A stretch of DNA of 44,039 bases, taken from positions 1 through 44,039 of the forward strand of contig CAJPGC010000026.1 of assembly GCA_905339405.1 (NCBI GenBank). Direction: 5' to 3'. Numbering within the stretch: position 1 is the first letter of the stretch; each line of letters starts with the position of its first letter. The notes beneath the pieces are model-generated. The model was not told the origin of the DNA and did no database searches. It worked only from the letters and a program-made list of their open reading frames with translations. The position numbers and the translations under genes were made by a program. Shown here piece by piece: positions 25,065 to 34,720 of this stretch. Origin of the DNA: an uncultured bacterium (GTDB lineage: Bacteria > Desulfobacterota > GWC2-55-46).

Positions 25065-26345
25065 ATGCAGCAGACGTTTTACCTTGCCATAGGTATATTC
25101 GTGGCGGTGTACGCTCTTCTCATCTGGGACAAGCTAAACAGGGCGGTCGTGGCTCTCCTCGGGGCATCCGCGCTCATCCTGCTCGGCGTCCTTAACCAGG
25201 AGGCGGCCGTCCACGGCATCGACTTCAACACGATAGGTCTTCTCATCGGCATGATGGTCATCGTCTTCATATGCCAGGACACCGGTATGTTCCAGTACGT
25301 GGCCATAAAGGGCGCGAAGATGTCAAAGGGCGACCCCTGGAAGATACTCATCGCGCTTTCGGTCGTCACGGCCGGCCTTTCGGCCCTTCTCGACAACGTC
25401 ACGACCGTCCTTCTCACCGTCCCCATAACGCTCCTCATAACACAGGAGCTCGAGGTCAACCCGTACCCGTACTTCCTCTCGCAGATACTGATGTCGAACA
25501 TAGGCGGAACGGCCACCCTCATCGGCGACCCTCCGAATATCATGATAGGCAGCGCCACCGGCCTAACCTTCATGGACTTCGTCTTCAACGTCGGGCCGGT
25601 CATCCCGATAATCTTCATAGCGACACTCATCCCGCTGCGTTTCATCTACGGCAGCTCCTTCAAGGTGTCCGAGGACAAGAAGAAGAGGATAATGGAGTTC
25701 AGGGAGTCAGAGGCGCTGACCGACATACCGCTCCTGAAGAAGTGCCTCGTGGTCCTCGCCCTCGTCATCGGCGGCTTCATGATGCAGAGGCAGCTCCATC
25801 TCGAGCCCGCCACCATCGCCCTGTTCGGCGCCTCGGTCCTCCTTCTCATCTCGAAGAAGGACCTGCACCATGTAATGGAAAAGGTCGAGTGGACCTCGAT
25901 ATTCTTTTTCATAGGACTGTTCATCGTCGTCCACTCGCTCGTCGAGGTCGGTTTCATCAGGTACCTGGCTGACTTGATGCTCGAAGCCACCGGCGGCGAC
26001 ATGGCCGTCACGGGCTACGCCATACTCTGGGGCTCGGCCATAGCCTCCTCGATAGTCGACAACATACCGTTCGTCGCCACCATGATACCGCTCATAAAGA
26101 ACATGGCCCCGGCCTTCGGCGGGGACGCCGCAGTCCTTCCGCTCTGGTGGGCGCTCTCGCTTGGCGCGTGCCTCGGGGGCAACGGGACCATAATAGGCGC
26201 GTCGGCCAACGTCGTCGTCTCCGGCATAGCCCACAGGAACGGTCATGAGATGAAGTTCTTCAAATATATGCTCATAGCCTATCCGCTGATGCTCCTTTCG
26301 ATAGCGATTTCCACGGTGTACATGTACTTGAGGTTCCTCGGCTAA
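25065..26345 (+). CDS. ArsB/NhaD superfamily ion transporter
   Basis: The 426-aa protein has about eleven membrane helices in two repeats. The family loops are intact: DNVTTVLLTVP and GGTATLIGDPPNIMIGSA in the first half, DNIPFVATMIPLI and GGNGTIIGASANVVVSG in the second. These mark the ArsB/NhaD/P-protein branch of the ion transporter superfamily. Substrates in the family include arsenite, Na+/H+ and dicarboxylates, and there is no ars gene nearby, so the ion cannot be named. CGGAG precedes the start. A CBS-domain gene follows by 28 bp and may encode a regulatory partner. Confidence 0.88.
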   Translation: MQQTFYLAIGIFVAVYALLIWDKLNRAVVALLGASALILLGVLNQEAAVHGIDFNTIGLLIGMMVIVFICQDTGMFQYVAIKGAKMSKGDPWKILIALSVVTAGLSALLDNVTTVLLTVPITLLITQELEVNPYPYFLSQILMSNIGGTATLIGDPPNIMIGSATGLTFMDFVFNVGPVIPIIFIATLIPLRFIYGSSFKVSEDKKKRIMEFRESEALTDIPLLKKCLVVLALVIGGFMMQRQLHLEPATIALFGASVLLLISKKDLHHVMEKVEWTSIFFFIGLFIVVHSLVEVGFIRYLADLMLEATGGDMAVTGYAILWGSAIASSIVDNIPFVATMIPLIKNMAPAFGGDAAVLPLWWALSLGACLGGNGTIIGASANVVVSGIAHRNGHEMKFFKYMLIAYPLMLLSIAISTVYMYLRFLG

Positions 26346-26373
26346 AGGCCGGGACTGAAAAGGAGGAATTCAG

Positions 26374-26844
26374 ATGATAGCCGCGAACATAATGACTACA
26401 CAGGTGCTCACCGTCTCCGCGTCGGGGACCATGTACGACGCGTTCAAGCTCGTTCATGAGAGAAGCGTAAGGCAGATACCGGTACTGGACGAAAACAAGA
26501 AAGTGGCGGGGGTCATTACGCCTCGCTCCCTCATGAAGGCGATACTCCCGAATTACATAAGCGAGGGGCTCGTCGAGGACGTGAGATTCGCCCCGGAGCT
26601 CCCGGGTTTCGTACAGAACATAGACCAGCTCGCGTTCAAGAGGGTCTCCGACCTCCTCGAGAAGGACTTCGCGGCCGTCTCTCCGGAGACTTCGGTCATG
26701 GAAGTGGCCGCCCTCATGGTCAACGCGAAAAAGCACGTGGAGAGCGTGCTTGTCGTTGACGACAGGCATACCCTTCTTGGTATAATCTCTCCATGGGACG
26801 TGTTCAAGAGGCTGTGGGACTACTCGGAGAAGAACAGGAAATAG
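26374..26844 (+). CDS. Two-CBS-domain protein
   Basis: The 156-aa protein consists of a CBS pair. The first is at about 3-60 (IMTTQVLTVSASGTMYDA ... GVITPRSLM) and the second at about 92-152 (DFAAVSPETSVMEVAAL ... LGIISPWDVFKRL). CBS pairs bind adenosine nucleotides and modulate partner proteins. AAGGAGG lies nine bases before the ATG. Its position directly after the transporter gene suggests it senses energy charge for that transporter (inference). Its 3' end contains the promoter and the first codons of hemW. Confidence 0.9.
   Translation: MIAANIMTTQVLTVSASGTMYDAFKLVHERSVRQIPVLDENKKVAGVITPRSLMKAILPNYISEGLVEDVRFAPELPGFVQNIDQLAFKRVSDLLEKDFAAVSPETSVMEVAALMVNAKKHVESVLVVDDRHTLLGIISPWDVFKRLWDYSEKNRK
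26756..26786 (+). promoter_or_regulatory. Extended -10 promoter inside the CBS gene, driving hemW
   Basis: TGGTATAAT gives an extended -10 (TATAAT at 26781-26786) with TTGACG 19 bp upstream. The predicted transcript start coincides with the ATG at 26793, which would make that start leaderless. Confidence 0.6.
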
Positions 26845-27995
26845 GCGTATACGCCCATGTGCCCTTCTGCAAGAGGAAGTGCCCGTACTGCGATTTCAAA
26901 TCGATAGAGTCAGCCCGTCCGCCTGAGGACAGGTTCGCTTTCTGTCTCTCCAAAGAGCTCGAAAAACTCACCGGCGAGGAGGGCCTTCATAAGGCCCTCC
27001 TCCGCACCATCTACCTGGGGGGCGGCACGCCCTCCATCCTTTCGCCTGAGACCGTCGCGAAAATAATCGGCTCGATAAAATCTTTCTTAAGGCCAGCCGA
27101 AGGTCTCGAGGTAACGCTCGAAGCAAATCCGGACACGGTCGGCCTTCAAAAACTTGCCGCCTTCAGGAAAGCCGGGGCAACTAGGCTTTCCATAGGCTTT
27201 CAGGCCCTCGACGACAGGCACCTCGTCCTCCTGGGGCGGCCCCACACAGCCGAAGCTGCGCTCGATGCCTTCAGGCTCGCCAGGGAGGCGGGCTTCGATA
27301 ACGTCGGGGTCGATCTCATGTTCGCCATACCCGGGCAGACTCTGGCCGATTGGGAGGCGACTCTGAAGAGGGTTTCGGTCCTGAGGCCCGAGCACATATC
27401 CCTTTACGGCCTTACAATCGAAGAGGGCACGCCCTTTCACGGCCGCTACGGCAAGGGCAGGGAAGGATTGCCTTCCGAGGAGACCGAAGCCCGGATGTAC
27501 GTCATGGCAAGGGAAGTCCTCACAGGCGCCGGGTACAGCCATTACGAGGTGTCGAACTTCAGCCTGCCCGGCTACCAGAGCGCCCATAACAGCAGGTACT
27601 GGAAAGGTGGCGACTACCTGGGTATCGGCCCGAGCGCCCATTCGTACCTGTCGAGGCCCGGCTGGGGAAGGCGCTGGTGGAACATCGCCGGCCCTTACGA
27701 GTACATGGAGCGGGTCGAGAAGAGGGAGAGCCCGAAGGAAGCAGGAGAGGCGCTTACTCGGGAAGAGGCGATGGCCGAGGCAATGATGCTGGGGCTGAGG
27801 ATGGTTGAAGAGGGCGTGAACGGGGCCCTTTTTGCCGAAAGGTTCGGACTTGCGCCGGGGGAAGCCTTCTCTGGATGGGACGAGCTTGCCTCGGAGGGGC
27901 TGGTCACCAAACGGGGCCAGGACTTCAAATTGACGGAAAAAGGGCTTCTTTTCCTGAACGAGATACTTCTGCGTCTTTCTCCGAAAGCTTCGTAG
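26793..27995 (+). CDS. hemW: HemW-type radical-SAM heme chaperone
   Basis: HemW is a radical-SAM relative of coproporphyrinogen III dehydrogenase that binds and delivers heme. The 400-aa protein has HVPFCKRKCPYCDF with Cys26, Cys30 and Cys33, YLGGGTPSIL, EANPDT, GFQALDD and DLMFAIPGQ. The position after the third Cys is Asp-Phe, as in HemW, unlike the CxC of HemN. The C-terminal HemN-like domain is present. ATG 26793 overlaps the CBS gene by 52 bp and lacks a ribosome-binding site. GTG 26814 has AAGAGG before it and is an alternative start. hrcA follows after 139 bp. Confidence 0.92.
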   Translation: MGRVQEAVGLLGEEQEIGVYAHVPFCKRKCPYCDFKSIESARPPEDRFAFCLSKELEKLTGEEGLHKALLRTIYLGGGTPSILSPETVAKIIGSIKSFLRPAEGLEVTLEANPDTVGLQKLAAFRKAGATRLSIGFQALDDRHLVLLGRPHTAEAALDAFRLAREAGFDNVGVDLMFAIPGQTLADWEATLKRVSVLRPEHISLYGLTIEEGTPFHGRYGKGREGLPSEETEARMYVMAREVLTGAGYSHYEVSNFSLPGYQSAHNSRYWKGGDYLGIGPSAHSYLSRPGWGRRWWNIAGPYEYMERVEKRESPKEAGEALTREEAMAEAMMLGLRMVEEGVNGALFAERFGLAPGEAFSGWDELASEGLVTKRGQDFKLTEKGLLFLNEILLRLSPKAS

Positions 27996-28043
27996 GCGCG
28001 ATTTTTTCTCTTTTCAATCGAAGGGTTCTGTGTTTTTCCGCCC

Positions 28044-28099
28044 TTGACAACGGTTTGGGCGAATTGTTATTTTAAGTTGGGCCTGGATTCGTATATAAT
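28044..28099 (+). promoter_or_regulatory. Promoter region of hrcA
   Basis: Two candidates are seen: TTGACA (28044-28049) with TATTTT 18 bp later, and a strong -10 TATAAT (28094-28099) with a weak TTAAGT. No CIRCE element (TTAGCACTC-N9-GAGTGCTAA) is visible near either. Confidence 0.5.
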
Positions 28100-28134
28100 G
28101 AGTCATTGGAGTTTTTCAACCTTTTGGGACCCCT

Positions 28135-29160
28135 ATGGAACAGTTCCAGGAACGCACCAGGAAAATACTTAAAGCGCTTGTCCAGGACTACATCAGGACC
28201 GCCGAGCCCGTAAGCTCGAAGGCGCTGGCGACCAGCTATGCCCTCGGCGTGAGCCCCGCTACAATAAGGAACGTCATGGCCGAGCTCGAATCCCTCGGCT
28301 ACCTCGTCCAGCCGCACACTTCCGCGGGCAGGGTGCCTACCGAGAAGAGCTTCAGGTTCTACGTGGATAGCCTCCTGGAGCTCGAGGAGCCCGGCCAGGA
28401 CGCCAAGGACCTGCTGCGGCGCATATGCGAGCGCTCGGCAGCGGTCGACGAGGTGCTCTCCGATACCGCGAAGGTCCTCTCGGCCATAACCAACTGCGCC
28501 GGGGTGCTGTTCATACCTAAAAAGGAAAGCTTTACGATAAAGCACATAAGCCTCTTCCCGATAGACGCGGCGGGCCTCATGGTCCTCCTCGTATCGGACT
28601 GCGGCATGGTACATTCAAGGCTCGTGCCCGTACCCGGCATCGAAAAGCTCGAGCTGGAGAAAGTCTCCAACTACCTCAACGCCCTGGGCGCTGGCCTCAC
28701 CATAGGCGAGCTCAGGGCCAGGATAGTCGAGGAGATGACCAGGGACAAGAACCTCTACGACGAGCTCATGGCCAGGGCCTTGCGGCTCGGGGCCGCCGCG
28801 CTGGAGGACAGTGGGACGGGAGCGAGCGACATAGTCGTCGAGGGCAAGGTCAAGGTGCTGGAACAGCCCGAGTTCAGGGACGACTTCGACCGGATGAAGA
28901 CGCTTTTTTCAGCGTTCGAGGAGAAGAGCCTCCTCGTGAAGATACTCGACAAGAGCCTTGACGACGAGGGCTTGAGGATTTACCTCGGCTCCGAGAACGC
29001 GGTAAAGGAATTCAGCGGCCTCAGCTTCGTGACTGCCCCTTACGGCAGGAACGGGGAGGCGCTCGGCACCCTCGGGGTCGTCGGCCCTGTGCGGATGGAC
29101 TACTCGAAGATAATCCCGCTGGTCGATTATACGTCCGGGCTCTTAAGCCGGGTGTTCTGA
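28135..29160 (+). CDS. hrcA: Heat-inducible transcription repressor HrcA
   Basis: HrcA represses class I heat-shock operons by binding CIRCE. The 341-aa protein has the N-terminal winged helix (SSKALATSYALGVSPATIRN, LESLGYLVQPHTSAGRVPT) and the C-terminal GAF-like domain ending GPVRMDYSKIIPLVDYTSG. Length and motifs are canonical. The ribosome-binding site is weak. It heads the run hrcA-grpE-dnaJ. No CIRCE site is present upstream, so autoregulation cannot be supported from this window. Confidence 0.97.
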   Translation: MEQFQERTRKILKALVQDYIRTAEPVSSKALATSYALGVSPATIRNVMAELESLGYLVQPHTSAGRVPTEKSFRFYVDSLLELEEPGQDAKDLLRRICERSAAVDEVLSDTAKVLSAITNCAGVLFIPKKESFTIKHISLFPIDAAGLMVLLVSDCGMVHSRLVPVPGIEKLELEKVSNYLNALGAGLTIGELRARIVEEMTRDKNLYDELMARALRLGAAALEDSGTGASDIVVEGKVKVLEQPEFRDDFDRMKTLFSAFEEKSLLVKILDKSLDDEGLRIYLGSENAVKEFSGLSFVTAPYGRNGEALGTLGVVGPVRMDYSKIIPLVDYTSGLLSRVF

Positions 29161-29180
29161 ATTTTTCAGCTCCACTTTGC

Positions 29181-29210
29181 GCCGTGGGCTTGATTTTGCG
29201 GGCCCACGGC
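29181..29210 (+). other. Hairpin between hrcA and grpE
   Basis: GCCGTGGGC and GCCCACGGC pair perfectly across a 12-nt loop in the 92-bp gap. Only a short AT-rich tail follows, so it may attenuate or process the mRNA instead of fully terminating it. Confidence 0.45.
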
Positions 29211-29252
29211 ACTAAATTTTAAGGACAAAAAACTTTTTTCGAGGTTTGGGGA

Positions 29253-29816
29253 ATGAGCAAGGACGAGGGGATAGAAAAGGAACAGAGGGTTGAGACGGCG
29301 GGGGAAGAAGGGCCGCTGGCCGAGACCCCCGAAGAGGAGATAAAGAGGCTCGCCGGGCAGTATGAGGCCGCCTCAAGGGAAGCGGCCGCGAACTACGACA
29401 AGTACCTCCGGTCCGTTGCCGACCTCGACAACTACAGGAAGCGCGCCGAAAAGGAACGTGCCGACGCCATTACCTTCGCGAACGAGAAGCTCATCGAGGA
29501 GATCCTCCCCGTGATGGACAACTTCGAGAGGGCCCTTTCCCACGCTAACGGGGAAGAGAACCTCGAGTCCCTGAAGCAGGGCATCGGGCTCATATCCGGC
29601 CAGATGTCTGCCCTCCTGAGGAAGTTCGGCATACAGGAGATAAAGGCCGCCGGAGAGAAGTTCGACCCCGCCCTGCACCACGCCATCTCCGAGGAGGAGA
29701 ACCCGGACGCGGAGCCCGGGACGGTCGTGAGGGAGTTCCAGAAAGGGTACCTCTTGAAAGGAAGGCTCCTGAGGCCCGCGATGGTCGCGGTCTCCAGGAA
29801 GCCGGAGGTCCACTGA
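29253..29816 (+). CDS. grpE: Nucleotide exchange factor GrpE
   Basis: GrpE stimulates ADP release from DnaK. The 187-aa protein has an acidic N-terminus, a long coiled coil with [29 protein letters not shown], and the beta-domain block [16 protein letters not shown] followed by [17 protein letters not shown]. All are canonical. It lies ten bases before dnaJ. Its DnaK partner gene, normally between grpE and dnaJ, is not here. Confidence 0.97.
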   Translation: MSKDEGIEKEQRVETAGEEGPLAETPEEEIKRLAGQYEAASREAAANYDKYLRSVADLDNYRKRAEKERADAITFANEKLIEEILPVMDNFERALSHANGEENLESLKQGIGLISGQMSALLRKFGIQEIKAAGEKFDPALHHAISEEENPDAEPGTVVREFQKGYLLKGRLLRPAMVAVSRKPEVH

Positions 29817-29826
29817 GAAAAGGGAT

Positions 29827-30954
29827 ATGTCAAACCAGCAAAAAGACTATTACAAGGTACTCGGGGTAGGAAGGGACGCGAGCGACGACGAGATAAAGCG
29901 CGCGTACCGGAAGCTCGCCCAGGAGCTCCACCCTGACAAGCATTCCGGGGACAAGGACAAAGAGGACAGCTTCAAGCTCATAAACGAGGCTTACGAGGTC
30001 CTCAAAGACCCGCAGAAAAAGGCGCACTACGACAGGTTCGGCTTCGCAGGTTCCGGCAGCGGCTTCGGAGGAGGCCCCGGCGGGCCTGAGGCCGGTTTCG
30101 GCGCGGATTTCCAGGACATATTCAACGACGTCTTCTCGGACTTTTTCGGCGGAGGCGGCGGAAGAAGGCGGCCCGGTCCTGAAAGGGGAGCGGACTTAAG
30201 GTTCGACCTCGAGATAACCTTCGAGGAAGCCGCCTTCGGCACAGAGAAGACAGTAAGGGTGCCAAGGACCGTCGCGTGCAATACCTGCGGAGGCACGGGC
30301 GCGAAGCCCGGCACGTCAGCGTCCGCCTGCTCCACCTGTCATGGCGCCGGACAGGTAAGGTTCCAGCAGGGTTTCTTCAGCGTCTCCAGGACCTGCCCGG
30401 CGTGCAAAGGCGCGGGCTCGATAATAAAAGACCCGTGCACAGAGTGCAGGGGCGCCGGTAAGACAAGGTCTACTACCCCCCTTACCGTGAAGATACCCGC
30501 AGGGGTCGATACCGGCTCCAGGCTCCGGCTATCCGGGGAGGGCGAGTACGGCGACAGGAACGGCCCCTCTGGCGACCTGTACATTTTCATAACCGTTCTT
30601 CCCCATTCCATATTCATGCGCGAGGAGAACGACGTCATCTGCGAAGTGCCAATAAGCTTCGCGCAGGCCGCGCTCGGCTCGGAGATAGAAGTGCCCACGA
30701 TAGAGGGGCCCGCCAAGCTCAAGGTGCCTGCGGGCACGCAGTCCGGGAAGGTCTTCAGGATGCCCTCAAAGGGCATAGCCTCGGTGCACACCGGCAGGCG
30801 CGGGGACCAGCAGGTCATAATAAAGGTGGAGACTCCGACCAAGCTCAACAAGAGGCAAAAGGAGCTTCTCCAGGAGTTCGCCGAGATAAGCGGCGAAGAG
30901 ACGACGCCTTTGAGGAAGAACTTCTTCTCGAAGGTAAAGGAAATGTTCGAATGA
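29827..30954 (+). CDS. dnaJ: Chaperone DnaJ
   Basis: DnaJ delivers substrates to DnaK and stimulates its ATPase. The 375-aa protein has a J domain (about 5-70, with HPD at LHPDKH), a G/F-rich linker ([18 protein letters not shown]), four zinc-finger repeats ([32 protein letters not shown]) and C-terminal substrate domains. It is a complete type I DnaJ. AAAGGGA precedes the start. Its stop overlaps the next gene's ATG (ATGA, 30951-30954). Confidence 0.97.
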   Translation: MSNQQKDYYKVLGVGRDASDDEIKRAYRKLAQELHPDKHSGDKDKEDSFKLINEAYEVLKDPQKKAHYDRFGFAGSGSGFGGGPGGPEAGFGADFQDIFNDVFSDFFGGGGGRRRPGPERGADLRFDLEITFEEAAFGTEKTVRVPRTVACNTCGGTGAKPGTSASACSTCHGAGQVRFQQGFFSVSRTCPACKGAGSIIKDPCTECRGAGKTRSTTPLTVKIPAGVDTGSRLRLSGEGEYGDRNGPSGDLYIFITVLPHSIFMREENDVICEVPISFAQAALGSEIEVPTIEGPAKLKVPAGTQSGKVFRMPSKGIASVHTGRRGDQQVIIKVETPTKLNKRQKELLQEFAEISGEETTPLRKNFFSKVKEMFE

Positions 30955-32510
30955 AAAAGCTTCTGGCGGCCATCCTGGCCATTCTCTTCTTATCGGTCCA
31001 GGCCCATGCCTTCTGGTTCGGCAACACGGAGCTCATAGACATCTTCGGCAGCCTCGACTTGAGCGGCCCCACGGAAACCAACGTAGCCTCTCTGGAGAAA
31101 TACGTGAGCGCGAACCCCGGCGAAGAAGGGATCGACGAGGCCCTGCTGAGACTCGGGCGCATCTATTCAGACAAGAAAGAATACCAGAAGTCGTCGGCCT
31201 CTTACGCCCGCATCCTCGAAGCCTTCCCAGGCTCGAAGTTCAGGGCGGAGGCCTCTTACGAGCTGGCCGCGATAAACTACCGCACTGGAAAACTCAAGGA
31301 GGCGCTCTTCCTCGTTGAGCCGCTGGCTTCCGACAGGGAAGCGACTTATGCGCTACGCGCAAGGGCCGGACGCCTCGTCAAGGAGATAGAGTCGGCCTCA
31401 TACGGAATAACGCCTTCCTCGGACCTTCCGGCTATCGGCGTGCTTTTGCCCCTGAAGGGCGACTACGGCCAGTTCGGCGAAGAGGCGCTCCAGGGAGTAC
31501 TTCTTGCGGCCGAGGTCTTCGGCTCTTTCGCCCCGAACATGGAAGTGGTCGTAAAGGACACCGGGTCCGACCAGAACTCCGTGGACATGGCCGTGACCGA
31601 ATTCGCCAATGACGCGAGGGTCGTCGGGGTCGTGGGCCCGCTTCTGTCATCCACTGCCGTGGAAGCTGCAAGGAGCGGCCAGAGGCTCCGCATACCCGTC
31701 ATAACTCTTTCCCAGAAGGACGGCGTGACGTCAGCAGGCGATTTCGTCTTCAGGAACTCCCTTACACCCGAGGACCAGGCAAGGGCCCTTGCAAGCCACG
31801 CCGCAGGGGCAGGCCTCAAGAGGTTCGCCGTGCTCTACCCGCAGACCAACTACGGGGTGGAGCTCGTCAAATATTTCGAGATGGCCGTGAAGGAGCAGGG
31901 CGGGTCTGTCGTAAGGCAGGCGGCTTACGCGCCAGGCACCGCGGATTTCAGCGCGGAGGTCAAGAGGGTCTTCGGAGTCAAGGCGACGGAGAAGATTGAC
32001 GGCAGGAGAAAGGTGCGCGAGTACACGCCGACGGTCAAGGTCGACGCGCTCTTCCTTCCGGACTCCTACGAATCGGTGGCTCTGATAGTGCCTTACCTCG
32101 ACTACTACAGCGTAAAGGGCGTCCAGCTCATCGGCTCCAACGGATGGAACTCGCCGAAGCTGCCCGAGCTCGGCGGCAAGGCGGTCGAAGGCGCGGTCTT
32201 CGTCGACGGCTTTTACGCGAAAAGCCTGAGACCGGGCACGGAGGATTTCACCAGGAGGTTCGTGGAAGCCTACGGAAAAGAGCCGGGGGTCATCTCGGCG
32301 CAGGCTTTTGACGCCGCCAGGATGCTGATAGCGGCCGCCAGCGGCCAGGGGGCCGACAGGGAAGCAGTCGCATCGAGGCTCCGGGAACTAAAAGAGTTCA
32401 GGGGGGCCACGGGCTCCATAAGCGTCAACGCGAGGCGCGAGGCCCAAAAGGGCCTGTTCTTCCTTACCGTCGAGGGCGGGCGGATAGTAGAGGCCGCGCC
32501 TGTAAAATAA
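30951..32510 (+). CDS. Periplasmic-binding-fold protein with TPR N-terminus (PBP activator-like)
   Basis: The 519-aa protein has a signal peptide ([20 protein letters not shown]), two or three TPR-like units (about 40-140) and a type I periplasmic binding domain (about 155-515, from [20 protein letters not shown], with [13 protein letters not shown] and YPQTNYGVE). This order resembles LpoA/LppC-type penicillin-binding-protein activators and branched-chain amino acid binding proteins. No lipobox Cys is seen at the cleavage site. Coupled to dnaJ by a 4-bp overlap. No ABC permease is adjacent, which favours a non-transport role. Confidence 0.82.
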   Translation: MKKLLAAILAILFLSVQAHAFWFGNTELIDIFGSLDLSGPTETNVASLEKYVSANPGEEGIDEALLRLGRIYSDKKEYQKSSASYARILEAFPGSKFRAEASYELAAINYRTGKLKEALFLVEPLASDREATYALRARAGRLVKEIESASYGITPSSDLPAIGVLLPLKGDYGQFGEEALQGVLLAAEVFGSFAPNMEVVVKDTGSDQNSVDMAVTEFANDARVVGVVGPLLSSTAVEAARSGQRLRIPVITLSQKDGVTSAGDFVFRNSLTPEDQARALASHAAGAGLKRFAVLYPQTNYGVELVKYFEMAVKEQGGSVVRQAAYAPGTADFSAEVKRVFGVKATEKIDGRRKVREYTPTVKVDALFLPDSYESVALIVPYLDYYSVKGVQLIGSNGWNSPKLPELGGKAVEGAVFVDGFYAKSLRPGTEDFTRRFVEAYGKEPGVISAQAFDAARMLIAAASGQGADREAVASRLRELKEFRGATGSISVNARREAQKGLFFLTVEGGRIVEAAPVK

Positions 32511-32531
32511 TTTGCGGGGGTTATTCAAAGC

Positions 32532-33005
32532 ATGGGGCTTACGCACATAGACGAATCCGGCAAGGCGAGGATGGTCGACGTTACCGCTAAAACGGCGACC
32601 GAAAGGGAGGCCGTCGCAAAGGGCAGGGTGCTCATGAAAAAAGAGACACTCGAGCTCATCCTCGCAAGCGAGATAAAAAAAGGCGACGTGCTCGGTGTGG
32701 CGAGGGTCGCGGGCATAATGGCCGCCAAGAAGACAGCCGAGCTCATACCCCTCTGCCATCCGCTCAACATTACGAGCGTCACCGTGGATTTCGAGACTAT
32801 CTCCGACCCGCCCTCCATAGAGATAACCGCCACCGCGAAGATAGCCTCGCAGACCGGGGTCGAGATGGAAGCGATGACCGCCGTGTCAGCCGCGGCACTC
32901 ACTGTTTATGATATGTGCAAGGCCGCTGACAAGGGCATGGTCTTGACCGACATAAGGCTCGTCAGGAAAACAGGCGGCAAAAGCGGGACTTACGTCCGCG
33001 AGTAA
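32532..33005 (+). CDS. moaC: Cyclic pyranopterin monophosphate synthase MoaC
   Basis: MoaC converts the MoaA product to cyclic pyranopterin monophosphate in molybdenum cofactor synthesis. The 157-aa protein has the expected [29 protein letters not shown] and [11 protein letters not shown] blocks, the last holding the catalytic Asp and Lys. Length is normal. It follows the periplasmic-binding gene by 21 bp. No other moa gene is in the window. Confidence 0.97.
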   Translation: MGLTHIDESGKARMVDVTAKTATEREAVAKGRVLMKKETLELILASEIKKGDVLGVARVAGIMAAKKTAELIPLCHPLNITSVTVDFETISDPPSIEITATAKIASQTGVEMEAMTAVSAAALTVYDMCKAADKGMVLTDIRLVRKTGGKSGTYVRE

Positions 33006-33041
33006 GCGGAGGGCGCGGCGGCGGCCATTGAAGAAATTCTA

Positions 33042-33071
33042 TTTACAATTTAGTCTTTTTTCGGTTATACT
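33042..33071 (+). promoter_or_regulatory. Promoter directly in front of dksA
   Basis: TTTACA (33042-33047), 18 bp, TATACT (33066-33071). Only eight bases separate the -10 from the ATG at 33080, which has no ribosome-binding site, so the transcript may be leaderless. Confidence 0.6.
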
Positions 33072-33079
33072 TTAAAATC

Positions 33080-33448
33080 ATGGAAAAGGACAAGCTTGAG
33101 CATTTCAGGTCAATTCTGAACGGAAAACTCGAAGAGCTGCTGAGCGGGGCCGACAAGGCGGTCTCCGGGATGAGTGAAAAGGAAGAGAACTTCCCGGACC
33201 CAACGGACCGCGCTTCGCTCGAGACGGACAGGAACTTCCTCCTCCGGGTCAAGGACAGGGAGAGGAAGCTCATATCTAAAGTCAAAGAGGCTCTCCAGAG
33301 GATCGACGACGGCAGTTACGGGATCTGCGAGCTGTGCGGCGAAGGCATATCCGACAAGAGGCTCGAGGCAAGACCGGTCACGACCTGCTGCATTGAATGC
33401 AAAAAGGAAGAAGAAGAGCTCGAAAAGGCGAAAGCCAAGACCCTTTAG
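33080..33448 (+). CDS. dksA: DksA/TraR family C4 zinc-finger protein
   Basis: DksA-type proteins bind the RNA polymerase secondary channel and act with ppGpp. The 122-aa protein has a coiled coil with DPTDRASLETDRNFLLRVKD, containing the Asp-rich tip, and a zinc finger CELC ... CCIEC. GICELCGEGISDKRLEARP is typical. Its acidic tip is intact, supporting real DksA-like activity. It is somewhat shorter than E. coli DksA (151 aa), mostly at the N-terminus. Confidence 0.9.
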   Translation: MEKDKLEHFRSILNGKLEELLSGADKAVSGMSEKEENFPDPTDRASLETDRNFLLRVKDRERKLISKVKEALQRIDDGSYGICELCGEGISDKRLEARPVTTCCIECKKEEEELEKAKAKTL

Positions 33449-33540
33449 AAGCTCTGCCCGGTCCGTTTGTCCCTGGCCTGCCCGTTTAAGCCGCCCCGTT
33501 CACCCCTCTTTTTGCCCTCTTTTCGCTACAAGGAGCGTAA

Positions 33541-34539
33541 ATGCCTGAACTTAGAAAAGACCCCATCGTCGGAAGATGGGTAATAATATCCACGGAGAGG
33601 GGCAAGCGCCCCTCTGAGTTCGAGTACACCCAGCCGGCGGTCAAGGCCGGGTTCTGCCCCTTTTGCCCTGGCAACGAGGCAAAGACCCCGGGCGAGGTAC
33701 TGGCCTACAGGAAAAACGGCGGCGGGCCCAACTCCTCGGGCTGGCACGTGAGGGTCGTTCCGAACAAGTACCCGGCGTTGAAGGTCGAGGGCGAACTGAA
33801 CCGCGAGGGCGACGGCGTCTACGACAAGATGAACGGAGTGGGCGCCCACGAGGTAATAATCGAGTCGCCTCTGCACACCGACACGCTCGCCAGGCTTTCC
33901 CACGCGCAGATAGAGGAAGTCCTCTGGGCCTACAGGGACAGGATAATCGACCTGAGGAAAGACCAGCGGCTTCGCTACATACTGATATTCAAGAACCACG
34001 GGGAGGCGGCCGGGGCCACCCTCGAGCACAGCCACTCGCAGCTCATAGCCCTTCCGATCATCCCCAAGAGAGTCTCCGAGGAACTCGACGGCGCGCTCGA
34101 ATATTATAACTTCAAGGAGCGCTGCGTTTTCTGCGACATCATCCGCCAGGAGGTCATGCAGGGCGTACGCGTCGTCTCCGAGAACAGGGACTTCATAGCC
34201 ATCACGCCGTACGCGCCCAAATCTCCGTTCGAGATATGGATACTTCCGAAGGTCCACGAGTCTAACTTCGAGAACGCGCAGAAGCACCATTACGAGAGCC
34301 TTTCCATGATATTCTCCGACGTCCTCAGGAGGATGGACAAGGTCCTGAACTTCCCGCCTTACAACTTCATACTGCACGCCGCTCCCATAAGGGACGGGGC
34401 TTCTCAATTCTATCACTGGCATTTCGAGCTCATACCGAAGCTTACGAAGACCGCGGGGTTCGAATGGGGCTCCGGTTTCTACATCAACCCGACCCCCCCT
34501 GAAGAGGCGGCGAAGTTCCTGAGGGAAGCCAAGGTCTAG
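33541..34539 (+). CDS. galT: Galactose-1-phosphate uridylyltransferase family protein
   Basis: GalT exchanges UMP between UDP-glucose and galactose 1-phosphate. The 332-aa protein has CPFCPGNE (39-46), the nucleotide-binding RVVPNKYPAL, FKNHGEAAGATLEHSHSQ with the active-site His163-Ser-His165, a second CxxC (CVFC, 195-198), and the C-terminal FYHWHFELIP zinc block. The family also includes ADP-glucose/nucleotide phosphorylases, and HSHSQ instead of HPHGQ leaves that option open. Strong AAGGAG precedes the ATG. No galK or galE is next to it. It could serve glycogen or galactose metabolism. Confidence 0.88.
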   Translation: MPELRKDPIVGRWVIISTERGKRPSEFEYTQPAVKAGFCPFCPGNEAKTPGEVLAYRKNGGGPNSSGWHVRVVPNKYPALKVEGELNREGDGVYDKMNGVGAHEVIIESPLHTDTLARLSHAQIEEVLWAYRDRIIDLRKDQRLRYILIFKNHGEAAGATLEHSHSQLIALPIIPKRVSEELDGALEYYNFKERCVFCDIIRQEVMQGVRVVSENRDFIAITPYAPKSPFEIWILPKVHESNFENAQKHHYESLSMIFSDVLRRMDKVLNFPPYNFILHAAPIRDGASQFYHWHFELIPKLTKTAGFEWGSGFYINPTPPEEAAKFLREAKV

Positions 34540-34720
34540 GCAGAGTTGTCTCAAGTTTTGGAAAAGTACGGGCTGTAACGTTCCGGGAAGCTGGAAATCG
34601 GGGCGTGGACGCGAAGTACACCTTGAAGACGGGCTTCAAAGCCGCTGAAAGAAGGTTTTTTTCATCGGCTTGCCGGAAGGACTCAACCGGGCTTCGCATC
34701 GTTGTACCCCGGGGATGTCG

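Noticed and set aside
28000-28134. CIRCE operator upstream of hrcA
   Set aside because: No TTAGCACTC/GAGTGCTAA arms could be found.
33526-34554. 342-codon open frame on the minus strand
   Set aside because: Antisense shadow of galT, whose motifs are convincing.
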